From positions 3,265-41,559 of the forward strand of contig DEIK01000068.1 in NCBI GenBank assembly GCA_002352425.1: a stretch of 38,295 nt of DNA, in the 5' to 3' direction. Both the position numbers and the translations under genes were made by a program. Below, piece by piece: positions 16,854 through 24,208 of this stretch. The stretch is from Rhodobacteraceae bacterium UBA2776. Its GTDB lineage: Bacteria; Pseudomonadota; Alphaproteobacteria; Rhodobacterales; Rhodobacteraceae. The notes beneath the pieces are model-generated. The model was not told the DNA's origin and made no database searches. It saw only the letters and a list, made by a program, of their open reading frames with translations. How positions within the stretch are numbered: position 1 is the first letter of the stretch; every line of letters begins with the position of its first letter.

Positions 16854-17822
16854 TTAGTTCGCGTTATAGGCGTCCAAAATTGCTTGCCCTGCGTCACCAG
16901 TTTCTGCCAACCAGTCAGCTTGCATTTTCGCGCCGATGGTTTGCAATTCAGCCAAGAACTCTGGCCCAGCGTCCGTCACGGTCATACCGTTGGTTTCCAG
17001 TTGCTCGAAATACCAGTTCGCCAATTCGGCTGATTTGGCGGCGCAATCTGCACCGGTTTCATCCGCTGCTTTTTGGATTTGGCCCTGAACAGTTGCATCC
17101 AGGCCATCCCAAGCACCCTTGTTGACCATCACATAGTTGCGCGGCAGCCAGGCATTAACCTTGTAGTAATGTGAAAGATGTTCCCACACTTTGCGGTCAT
17201 AGCCGGTTGATCCGGACGAGATGAAGGCTTCGGCAACACCGGTTGCCAAGGCTTGTGACAATTCAGCTGCTTCGACTTGAACCGGCACCATGCCCAGACC
17301 TTCGGCGAAGGTGGCCGTTGCGGTATTGTACGAGCGGAATTTGACGCCTTGGGTGTCAGCCGAGGTTTTGACCTCTTTGTTGAAATAAAAACCTTGGCCC
17401 GGCCATGGGCAGGTATATAGCGCCACCAGATTGAGGTCGGCAAGCTGTGCATTCACCGATTCCTTGGCTGCGCCCCACAATTTTTCGTTGTCCGCATATG
17501 TGGTTGCAACGAATGGCAGGTTGTCCCAACCCAGCAATGGGGCTTCATTGGCGTGGGCCGACATGAACCGCTCGCCGATATTAACTTGACCAGTTTGAAC
17601 GGCGCGTTTGATTTCACCGCCTTTAAACAGCGAGCCGCCGGGATGTACGGTGATCGTCATTGCGCCACCCGTGTATTCGCCAACGCGATCAGCAAAGACC
17701 ACGCCCATTTCTGAATGGAAATTGGTGGCGGAATAGGCCATCGGCATATCCCAGTTTTCGGCCAATGCCGCTGTGCCCGCAAACGCAAGCGCTGCTACAA
17801 GTGTTAGGTTCGTGACTTTCAT
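16854..17822 (-). CDS. TRAP transporter periplasmic substrate-binding protein (DctP-like)
   Basis: 322-residue DctP-family binding protein that captures the substrate in the periplasm. A signal peptide is evident (Lys at position 2, hydrophobic core, cleavage after ALA at about residue 21). The segment PGGSLFKGGEIKRAVQTGQVNIG and KFRSYNTATATFAEGLGMVPV are characteristic; Arg163 in KFRS corresponds to the conserved arginine that binds the substrate carboxylate in SiaP-type proteins. A carboxylate-bearing substrate is therefore likely, but its identity is not. GGGAG precedes the ATG. It lies 36 bases after the FAD oxidoreductase gene, in the same operon. Confidence 0.95.
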   Translation of the reverse strand: MKVTNLTLVAALAFAGTAALAENWDMPMAYSATNFHSEMGVVFADRVGEYTGGAMTITVHPGGSLFKGGEIKRAVQTGQVNIGERFMSAHANEAPLLGWDNLPFVATTYADNEKLWGAAKESVNAQLADLNLVALYTCPWPGQGFYFNKEVKTSADTQGVKFRSYNTATATFAEGLGMVPVQVEAAELSQALATGVAEAFISSGSTGYDRKVWEHLSHYYKVNAWLPRNYVMVNKGAWDGLDATVQGQIQKAADETGADCAAKSAELANWYFEQLETNGMTVTDAGPEFLAELQTIGAKMQADWLAETGDAGQAILDAYNAN

Positions 17823-17858
17823 TTTGTTAATCTCCCTGATTTTGAAAGTTTCTTTTCT

Positions 17859-19109
17859 CTATGCTCCCTTGGCAAATCTGTTGGGCGCAAAGGGGGTCGT
17901 GTCTATGTTCATCTGGTTGCCCGTAACCATATCAGCGATCATGCGGCCCGTTTTTGGGCCGCCAGTCAGGCCAATGTGGTGGTGCCCAAAGGCCGTGAAA
18001 ATGCCGGTGCTTCCGACTTCGCCTACCAATGGCAGGCTATCGCTGGGGGCGGGGCGAAACCCCAGCCATTCTTCTTCGGTTGCCGCGTGCATCGTTGGAA
18101 AAATCTCATTCACCTTTTTGCGCATCAAGCCGAGGGCGGCTTTGGATTTCACATCCGTCATCCCGCCAAATTCGACAACACCTGCGCAGCGTAGACCTTC
18201 ATCAGTCGGTGTGGCAACAAATTTTCCAGTGGTCACCATCATCGGTGCGTTCGGGCGGACGTTTGGGTTTTGGTAAACGATGTGATAGCCGCGCTCGGGT
18301 TCGAGCGGCACATTCAAGCCCAGTTTTCCCATCAACGGCTTGGACCAAACGCCTGTGGCAAGCACAACGCTGTCGCATTCCATGCGCCCTTGATCGGTGT
18401 CGATGGCCGAAATACTTTCGCCGCTGACGTCGAAATCTTTGACCTCGGCGCGGATGAATTTACCACCCTCGGCCTGCAGTACTTTGACCAGGTCTTTGAC
18501 GTAGCCCGCAGGATTTAGGATAAATCCGTGGTTCTTCATCACCGCTAACAGATCAATATTCGGCGCCAAAATGGGTTCCGCTTCTTGCACGGCAGCCCCC
18601 TCAATCAGCTCCGGTACAAAGCCAGCGTCGCGACGCAACTCCCAAACATATGCATCCGCATCAAAGGCTGCGCGGTCGGGGTAGACGAAACTGTACTCGC
18701 TCTCTTGCACCCATTTGGTGGCATCGGTGCCCGCCGTTAGAGCTTGATGCTGTTGCAGACTATCACCAACAATCGTTGTCAGGCCACGCGCGATGCGGCG
18801 CGTGTCTTTGTCATTAGCGTTTGACATATAACGCGCCATCCAGGGAACCCGTTTGGGCAGATATGACCAACGCATAAACAGCGGAAAATTTGGATCAAGC
18901 AACAATTTGGGTGCCTTTGCCAGCAACCCCGGCGTCGTCACGGGCACCACAGCGCAGGCCGCTAAAATGGCACCGTTGCCATATGACGCGCCCATGCCCG
19001 GCTCGCCTTTGTCAATAAGCGTCACCTGATGCCCCGCACGGCGCAACCAGATCGCGCTAGAGGCCCCGACGATTCCAGCCCCTATGACAATGATGTTTTT
19101 AGCCGCCAT
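17859..19109 (-). CDS. FAD-dependent oxidoreductase, D-amino acid dehydrogenase (DadA)-like
   Basis: 416-residue flavoprotein of the DAO/DadA family. The N-terminal dinucleotide-binding motif IGAGIVGASSAIWLRRAGHQVTLID-type fold begins at residue 9 with G10-x-G12-x-x-G15; a second FAD-contact region lies at the C-terminus (LGFRPAPSDSLPLVGEVG, then FGHHHIGLTGGPKTG). The family oxidises D-amino acids or related secondary amines to imines, passing electrons to the respiratory chain. The gene lies 3 bases after the ThDP enzyme gene and ahead of a TRAP transporter, so it probably oxidises the imported compound or a racemised form of it. The substrate is not known; it could be an N-substituted amino acid. 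Confidence 0.92.
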   Translation of the reverse strand: MAAKNIIVIGAGIVGASSAIWLRRAGHQVTLIDKGEPGMGASYGNGAILAACAVVPVTTPGLLAKAPKLLLDPNFPLFMRWSYLPKRVPWMARYMSNANDKDTRRIARGLTTIVGDSLQQHQALTAGTDATKWVQESEYSFVYPDRAAFDADAYVWELRRDAGFVPELIEGAAVQEAEPILAPNIDLLAVMKNHGFILNPAGYVKDLVKVLQAEGGKFIRAEVKDFDVSGESISAIDTDQGRMECDSVVLATGVWSKPLMGKLGLNVPLEPERGYHIVYQNPNVRPNAPMMVTTGKFVATPTDEGLRCAGVVEFGGMTDVKSKAALGLMRKKVNEIFPTMHAATEEEWLGFRPAPSDSLPLVGEVGSTGIFTAFGHHHIGLTGGPKTGRMIADMVTGNQMNIDTTPFAPNRFAKGA

Positions 19110-19112
19110 ATG

Positions 19113-20804
19113 TTACCCCATCCAGCGCCGCACGGGCGCATTGCTGTCTTCCAGCGCTTGCGTGACCACTTCAATCAAAGTTGGCCCATCGTGTTCCAAG
19201 GCCTCTTGCAAAACCTGTTCCATATCTGCCGGATTTTCAACCCGCCATGATTTTAGCCCGTAGGCTTGTGCAATTGCGACATGGTCGGCCGGTTTGAAGT
19301 CAACATTGTAGTAGCGCGCGCCGTAACTTTCGGCTTGGCTGGCTTTGATCCAGCCAAAGTTGTTGTTGGCCAGAACGATGAATGTGATCGGGGCACCGGC
19401 GCGCATGACGGTTTCTAGCTCGCCGCAGGTAAATCCGAACGATCCATCCCCCATCAACGCCACCACCTTGTTGTCCGGTTTGCCATACCACGCCCCCAGT
19501 GATGCCGCGAGCGCGTAGCCCAAAGCACCATGTGCGCGGTTGGTGATGAAATGACGGCCCTCGCGGGGCAATTCATAGTAGGCCGAAAAATAAGGGCATG
19601 AGGTGCCGGGGTCCGAGACTATGATGGCGTCGTCCGGCAGTGTTTTCATCAGCGCATCCATCAGGCGTTCTGGGCGGATCGGAACCTCGCCGCTGTCCGC
19701 ATGTTGGCGAAAGACCTCGAACTTGCGTCGTTTAATATCAGCCACAGCTTTGGCCCCGCCGAAAACCTTGTCCTTGGTCGCAGGCTCGTCCAGCACCGCG
19801 TTGACCTGTTGCAATGATAGACGTAAATCACCCACCACGCCGACTTCGGTTTGGTAATTTGCACCGATCACCATCGGGTCACTGTCAAAATGCACCACGC
19901 GGGTGCCTTGCACCGGTGCCTCCCATCGCGAAGTGGTGGTCGAACCAGCGCGCACCCCCATGAAGATCACCAAGTCAGCGGCTTGCATCATTTCCCATGT
20001 TTCATCCGTGCCACCGTTTGAGCCGACAACGCCCAGCGCCAAAGGGTGGGTTTCAGCCAGTGAGCCCTGACCCGACACCGAAGTCGCGACGGGAATGTCC
20101 AGCCGTGTGGCAAGCCGGTCCAGCTCGCTCATCGCGTCGGCAATCACCAGCCCGCCACCGCACACAATCAGCGGGTTTTCGGATGACATGATGGCGTCGA
20201 CCGCCGCCTTGGCGACACCCGTTTCGGGGCACTGCGGATAAGCAGGATAGGTTGCAGTTTCGGGGTCCGCCCAAATGTCGGATGGGTCCACCGGATCATG
20301 CTGCACATCATAAGGTAGACCAATATGCGTGGCCCCCGCACGCCCCGTGGTCATCGCCCGAAACGCAGTACGTATCATCCGCGGAATATGGTCAGCCCTG
20401 CGCAAAACTGTGTTCCATTTTGTCAGGGGACGCATCAACGCTTCTTGGTCAACCTCGGTCAACGGGTATTTACCGTAAGAGCCGACCGAAATGTCACTGG
20501 TAATCGCCAGCACCGGGTATGAGCTTTCCGAGGCCTCGATCAAACCTGGCAAAATGTAGGTCGCACCGCCGCCAGATGGCCCTTCGCAAACACCAACCCG
20601 CCCCGTTACACGCGCATAAGCATCCGCCATATAGGCCGCGTTGCGTTCATCCCTAACCAGCACGTGTTCGATGCCGTGATCAAGCCGGTGCATGGCGTCA
20701 TAAAACGGCAATGTGGTGTCGCCGCAGAGACCGAAAATATGTTTCACGCCCTGCGCTTCCAACATACGGACCATCGCCTCAGCGCCAGATAGGGTATTAT
20801 TCAC
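19113..20804 (-). CDS. Thiamine diphosphate-dependent enzyme, acetolactate synthase-like
   Basis: 563-residue ThDP enzyme of the acetohydroxyacid synthase/2-oxoacid decarboxylase superfamily, with N-terminal PYR, central and C-terminal PP domains. The catalytic glutamate that activates ThDP is in VRDERNAAYMADAYAR (about residue 53), and the ThDP/Mg motif GDGSFGF...ANNNFGWIK is near residue 452. No regulatory small subunit gene is nearby, which argues against a true IlvB. The start is uncertain: GTG 20804 has GAAAG about 11 bases upstream, while GTG 20816 gives four more residues. As first gene of the operon it may decarboxylate or condense a 2-oxo acid made by the DadA-like enzyme; this is inference. 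Confidence 0.9.
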   Translation of the reverse strand: MNNTLSGAEAMVRMLEAQGVKHIFGLCGDTTLPFYDAMHRLDHGIEHVLVRDERNAAYMADAYARVTGRVGVCEGPSGGGATYILPGLIEASESSYPVLAITSDISVGSYGKYPLTEVDQEALMRPLTKWNTVLRRADHIPRMIRTAFRAMTTGRAGATHIGLPYDVQHDPVDPSDIWADPETATYPAYPQCPETGVAKAAVDAIMSSENPLIVCGGGLVIADAMSELDRLATRLDIPVATSVSGQGSLAETHPLALGVVGSNGGTDETWEMMQAADLVIFMGVRAGSTTTSRWEAPVQGTRVVHFDSDPMVIGANYQTEVGVVGDLRLSLQQVNAVLDEPATKDKVFGGAKAVADIKRRKFEVFRQHADSGEVPIRPERLMDALMKTLPDDAIIVSDPGTSCPYFSAYYELPREGRHFITNRAHGALGYALAASLGAWYGKPDNKVVALMGDGSFGFTCGELETVMRAGAPITFIVLANNNFGWIKASQAESYGARYYNVDFKPADHVAIAQAYGLKSWRVENPADMEQVLQEALEHDGPTLIEVVTQALEDSNAPVRRWMG

Positions 20805-20850
20805 AACAATTATCACTTTCTAAGCGGTGATTCTTGGTGCAAGTATAAAT

Positions 20851-20858
20851 TGTATACA
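20851..20858. promoter_or_regulatory. Candidate GntR operator, palindrome TGTATACA
   Basis: A perfect 8-base palindrome, TGTATACA, in the 120-base gap between the divergent ThDP-enzyme and gntR genes. FadR/FCD-type GntR regulators commonly recognise short sites of the form TNGTNNNACNA; TTGTATACAG fits closely. Its position would allow one site to control both directions. No binding data; inferred. Confidence 0.5.
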
Positions 20859-20866
20859 GCACAGTA

Positions 20867-20878
20867 TTCAATATTGAA
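20867..20878. promoter_or_regulatory. Second palindrome TTCAATATTGAA in the divergent promoter region
   Basis: A perfect 12-base palindrome whose centre lies 18 bases from that of TGTATACA. It is AT-rich and could be another regulator site or part of a promoter. It is the longest perfect palindrome noticed in this gap. The role is inferred from position only. Confidence 0.4.
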
Positions 20879-20937
20879 CTGATATCCAACACCCCCTATC
20901 CTTTGTGTGACCTGTCCAAACTGGAATCTCCTGCGTT

Positions 20938-21633
20938 ATGAAACAAAGCAACGTCGACCGTGTTTACACCCAGCTGCGCGGGCTGGCGGCCAATTTTGAG
21001 TTCAAGCCAGATGCACGGATCAACGAAAGCGCGCTTTCCGCACAGCTTGGCACCAGTCGAACACCGTTGCGCGAAGCGATGAACCGGCTGGTGGCCGAAG
21101 GGTTTTTGACGTTTCAAAGCGGGCGCGGCTTTTTCTGTCGCTCGCTCAGCCCCTCCAAGGTTCTGAACCTTTACGAAGCGCGGGTCGCAATCGAAGTCGA
21201 AGCCGTGAGATTGGCCTGTAAAAGGGCATCCGATGAAAATTTGAAGGCCCTAATAGACGATCTGGAGCGCCAGGCAAGCAACAGCCAAGCGGCTGAACCC
21301 GAAACGCGTCTGGAACAAGACGAGGCCTTTCACATGGGCGTTGTACGTCTGTCGCAGAATACCGAACTGATCCGGGTTTTGGAAAATCTGAACGAGCGCA
21401 TCCGCTATGTCCGTTTGATCTATTTAAAAAACCGCAGCCAACCAACGGCAATGATTCCACCGGCACATCGCAAGGTGCTGGATGCGCTAGTTGCGCGTGA
21501 TGCAGAAACTGCCGCGCAAGCCATGCGCGCCCACATCGGACGACAGCGCGAGGATGCGGCGGAAGCGGTGCGCATCGCTTATTCACAACTCTACGTGCCT
21601 AATGCGGGCGATTTTACAGAAGGGACAAAATAG
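20938..21633 (+). CDS. GntR-family transcriptional regulator, FCD (FadR-like) subfamily
   Basis: 231-residue regulator. The N-terminal winged helix (about 5-70) contains INESALSAQLGTSRTPLREAMNRLVAEGF, the standard GntR recognition element, and the FCD effector domain (about 78-215) has the expected helical pattern with ARVAIEVEAVRLA, DEAFHMGVVRLSQN and a histidine-containing HRKVLDALVARD segment; its Asp/His residues usually bind a metal that contacts carboxylate ligands. The gene is divergent from the catabolic operon and directly upstream of the racemase-family gene, so it probably controls both and responds to a carboxylate intermediate. The ATG at 20938 lacks a strong ribosome site. Confidence 0.93.
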   Translation: MKQSNVDRVYTQLRGLAANFEFKPDARINESALSAQLGTSRTPLREAMNRLVAEGFLTFQSGRGFFCRSLSPSKVLNLYEARVAIEVEAVRLACKRASDENLKALIDDLERQASNSQAAEPETRLEQDEAFHMGVVRLSQNTELIRVLENLNERIRYVRLIYLKNRSQPTAMIPPAHRKVLDALVARDAETAAQAMRAHIGRQREDAAEAVRIAYSQLYVPNAGDFTEGTK

Positions 21634-22377
21634 ATGGGCACGGAATTTGGGGGCAAAACAGTCTACGGAGCCACGGTCGGCATCTTGATGTTAGAAACGC
21701 AATTCCCGCGCATTCACGGCGACATTGGCAATGCATGGACGTGGGATTTTCCGGTGCATTATCGCGTTGTCCAAGGGGCGACACCGGACAATGTGGTGCG
21801 GGGTGATCCACATGTCATGTTGGATCACTTCATCACCGAAGGGCGCGAACTGGTGCGCATGGGGTGTGACGGGATCACCACCAATTGCGGGTTTTTGTCC
21901 TTGTTGCAAGATGACCTAAAACAGGCATTGGGCGTCCCCGTCGCCACATCGTCCCTGATGCAAGTGCCGATGGTGCAGGCGATGTTACCAGCCGGCAAAC
22001 GGGTGGGTGTGATGACAATCTCAAAGGCCACTTTACGCTCCGAACATTTGATTGCTGCGGGCGCACCGGCTGACACCCCCGTGATCGGAACCGACCAAGG
22101 CAACTGTTTCACTCGCGATGTTTTGTCGGACGCTGAAAGCATTGATTTTGCAGCCTGTCGGCAAGACAACTTGGATGCCGCCGCGATGCTGGTTGAGCAA
22201 CACAAAGACATCGGCGCAATTGTTTTGGAATGCACCAATATGTCGCCTTATGCCGCCGACATTCGCAAGCAAACCGGCTTGCCCGTGTTTTCAATCCACT
22301 CCTTCGTAAACTGGTTTCAGGCAGGGCTATTGCCCAAGAGATTTGCCACTGAATTGGATGACCCGCGCAGGTTTTAG
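21634..22377 (+). CDS. Aspartate/glutamate/hydantoin racemase-family protein
   Basis: 247-residue member of the Asp/Glu racemase superfamily. The two catalytic cysteines of the cofactor-free two-base mechanism are present: Cys85 in GITTNCGFLS and Cys200 in IVLECTNMSPYA. Members include amino acid racemases, hydantoin racemases and maleate isomerases/decarboxylases, so the reaction is not fixed. The N-terminus (GILMLETQFPRIHGDIGNA) is typical of uncharacterised catabolic members rather than MurI. The ATG directly follows the gntR stop (TAG ATG), with AGAAGGGA upstream, so it is cotranscribed with the regulator. Together with the DadA-like enzyme it may set the stereochemistry of an imported amino acid-like compound. 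Confidence 0.9.
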   Translation: MGTEFGGKTVYGATVGILMLETQFPRIHGDIGNAWTWDFPVHYRVVQGATPDNVVRGDPHVMLDHFITEGRELVRMGCDGITTNCGFLSLLQDDLKQALGVPVATSSLMQVPMVQAMLPAGKRVGVMTISKATLRSEHLIAAGAPADTPVIGTDQGNCFTRDVLSDAESIDFAACRQDNLDAAAMLVEQHKDIGAIVLECTNMSPYAADIRKQTGLPVFSIHSFVNWFQAGLLPKRFATELDDPRRF

Positions 22378-22465
22378 TGATTGGAAATGCGCGGGTTAAC
22401 CGACTTGCCAACTTTCAATTGCCCTTTAAAATTTTACAAAAACAACGATCAAGGAGAGATTAAGA

Positions 22466-22817
22466 ATGCCCGATATCGAATATTTCTACTCAGCCTATTC
22501 TGCCTTTGCCGATCTCGGCGCAAAACGTTGTCAGTCTGGCCTTTGCAATGATGCAAGCTCACAGGGCGGAACATGCGGATTTGGCCGATCGTGCAGCTCT
22601 GGCCGCGCTTGCTACTTCGGTTGGTCAGGCGCCGGAAGAGCTGTTTGATTTGGCGTATACAACCGAAATGAAATCTGTCTACGCGGCCGAGGCGATTGAG
22701 CGGTCAGTGTTCGGGTCACCCACCTATTTTGTATCGTGTGATATGTTCTATGGGCAGGATCATCTGGATTTTTTCGAGTATGCCCTTAGCCAACCGTTTG
22801 CACGCAAATGCTCCTAG
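22466..22817 (+). pseudogene. Remnant of a 2-hydroxychromene-2-carboxylate isomerase/DsbA-like gene
   Basis: Two pieces in different frames together resemble a HCCA isomerase, a glutathione-dependent thioredoxin-fold protein of about 200 residues. The start is in one frame (MPDIEYFYSAYSAFADLGA, from 22466, with AAGGAGAG upstream). The rest continues from about 22537 in another frame: FAMMQAH, ADLADRAALAALA, then IERSVFGSPTYFVSCDMFYGQD and the end at 22817. About 85-90 central codons are missing and the frame is shifted at about 22523-22545. The good ribosome site and clean ends suggest recent loss by an internal deletion. A sequencing error alone would not remove the middle. Confidence 0.8.
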
Positions 22818-22821
22818 GCAA

Positions 22822-23514
22822 TCACCGTGCGCGGACCTGTGCGACTAGCTCCTGAACCTTTGGGCCAACCGTGCCGACAATTTCCATAACCCCCATTGCA
22901 TTCGGGTGGATGTTGTCGGATTGCATGAACTTGGCTGGCGGGAGTTTGTCCGCCCCCGACAACAACGCTGTAAAGAAATTCTCCTGATAAAGCGTGCCAA
23001 ATTGCGCGGCCAACTCCGGATACATCACCTCAATCTGTGCTTGATACTGCGCTCCAAAATTCGAAGGTGCTGGCATGCCAACCAGCAGAACAGGCAGACC
23101 GCGAGCGGTTGCGGCTTCCAAAATTTTGGTGAGGTTCGCGCGACTTGAAACAGGATCTACCCCGCGCAAAATATCATTTCCGCCAAGGATCACGATCAAC
23201 GCCTGAACCTCCGGCGTCAGGGTCCAATCCACCCGTGCCAACCCGCCCGCCGTGGTGTCGCCAGATACCCCAGCGTTCAGAATACGGACCTCTTCGCCCC
23301 GTTCTGTTAGCCAGCCTTCTAGCTGCGGCACAAAGCCGTTTTCACGTTCCAATCCATAGCCCGCAGTCAAACTGTCGCCAAGCGCCGCAATGACAACAGG
23401 CTCGGCCAAGGTCACAGTTGGAAAGACTAGGAAAAATATCACCGCCAACCGCTTGAAGCATCTGCGAAATACCCCATATACAATTGCTACAGCATCACAA
23501 AGAATGGCGGCCAT
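22822..23514 (-). CDS. Arylesterase / lysophospholipase, TesA-like SGNH hydrolase
   Basis: 230-residue GDSL/SGNH hydrolase of the TesA type, normally periplasmic, acting on acyl esters, lysophospholipids or acyl-CoA. Block I has the nucleophile Ser48 in ALGDSLTAGYG, block III has GGND (Asn113), and block V has the Asp200/His203 pair in SDNIHPN. A signal-like N-terminus (RR, K, R, then LAVIFFLVFPTVTLA) is present. ATG 23514 gives a long n-region; shorter in-frame TTG/GTG starts in the signal region are possible. The open frame to 23697 overlaps the ABC gene and is not credible. It is head to head with the ABC pair, the same arrangement as tesA-ybbA-ybbP in E. coli. Confidence 0.9.
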   Translation of the reverse strand: MAAILCDAVAIVYGVFRRCFKRLAVIFFLVFPTVTLAEPVVIAALGDSLTAGYGLERENGFVPQLEGWLTERGEEVRILNAGVSGDTTAGGLARVDWTLTPEVQALIVILGGNDILRGVDPVSSRANLTKILEAATARGLPVLLVGMPAPSNFGAQYQAQIEVMYPELAAQFGTLYQENFFTALLSGADKLPPAKFMQSDNIHPNAMGVMEIVGTVGPKVQELVAQVRAR

Positions 23515-24208
23515 GACTGACACAATACTTGCGCTCAAAGACATCCGCCTTAGCCTTGCGTCCAACGCTGGTTTGGTTGAAATACTGCATGGAATTTCAC
23601 TGGACGTCACTCGCGGTGAAACCTTGGGGATGATTGGGCCGTCGGGGTCTGGCAAATCGTCGCTCCTGATGTTGATGGGCGGGCTGGAACAGGCCACCGG
23701 TGGTGAGGTACGCGCGCTAGATCATAACCTGACCAATATGGACGAGGACGCGCTTGCCCGCTTTCGTCGTAATCATATGGGCATTGTGTTCCAATCTTTC
23801 CACCTAATTCCGACAATGACCGCACTGGAAAATGTCGCCACCCCGCTGGAACTGGCGGGTGAGGCCGACGCGTTTGAACGGGCCGAGGCTGAATTGCGCA
23901 GTTTGGGTCTGGGCGCGCGCATTGACCATTACCCGTCGCAAATGTCGGGTGGGGAACAACAGCGGGTGGCGTTGGCGCGCGCTTCTGCGCCGCGCCCTGA
24001 AATTCTGCTGGCAGATGAGCCCACAGGAAATCTGGACGAAATCACTGGAGCGTCGATCATTGACGCGATGCTGGGGCTACGCGAGCGGCATGGCACCACC
24101 ATCGTTCTGGTCACCCACGCCGCCGATCTGGCTGCGCGTTGCGATCGCATTGTGCGTCTACGGGATGGGCGGATCGACTCTGACACGCGCCAAAAGGCCG
24201 CCGAGTGA
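23513..24208 (+). CDS. ABC transporter ATP-binding protein (YbbA/LolD-like)
   Basis: 231-residue ATPase of the MacB/LolD/YbbA group. Walker A GPSGSGKS at 42-49, Q-loop Gln94 in VFQSFHLIP, signature MSGGEQQRVALARA at 144-157 and Walker B ILLADEP at 164-170 with the group-specific TGNLD are all present. It pairs with the FtsX-like permease that starts within its stop codon (GTGA overlap), so the two form a mechanotransmission-type or lipoprotein/lysophospholipid-related exporter. The start is ATG 23513; ATG 23504 is an alternative adding three residues. Its start lies within the start region of the divergent esterase gene. Confidence 0.93.
   Translation: MTDTILALKDIRLSLASNAGLVEILHGISLDVTRGETLGMIGPSGSGKSSLLMLMGGLEQATGGEVRALDHNLTNMDEDALARFRRNHMGIVFQSFHLIPTMTALENVATPLELAGEADAFERAEAELRSLGLGARIDHYPSQMSGGEQQRVALARASAPRPEILLADEPTGNLDEITGASIIDAMLGLRERHGTTIVLVTHAADLAARCDRIVRLRDGRIDSDTRQKAAE

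Noticed and set aside
22466..22648. Two separate small genes at 22466-22648 and 22506-22817
   Set aside because: Their translated segments match the start and the end of one HCCA isomerase; after about residue 20 the first frame becomes Cys/Ser/Gly-rich nonsense.
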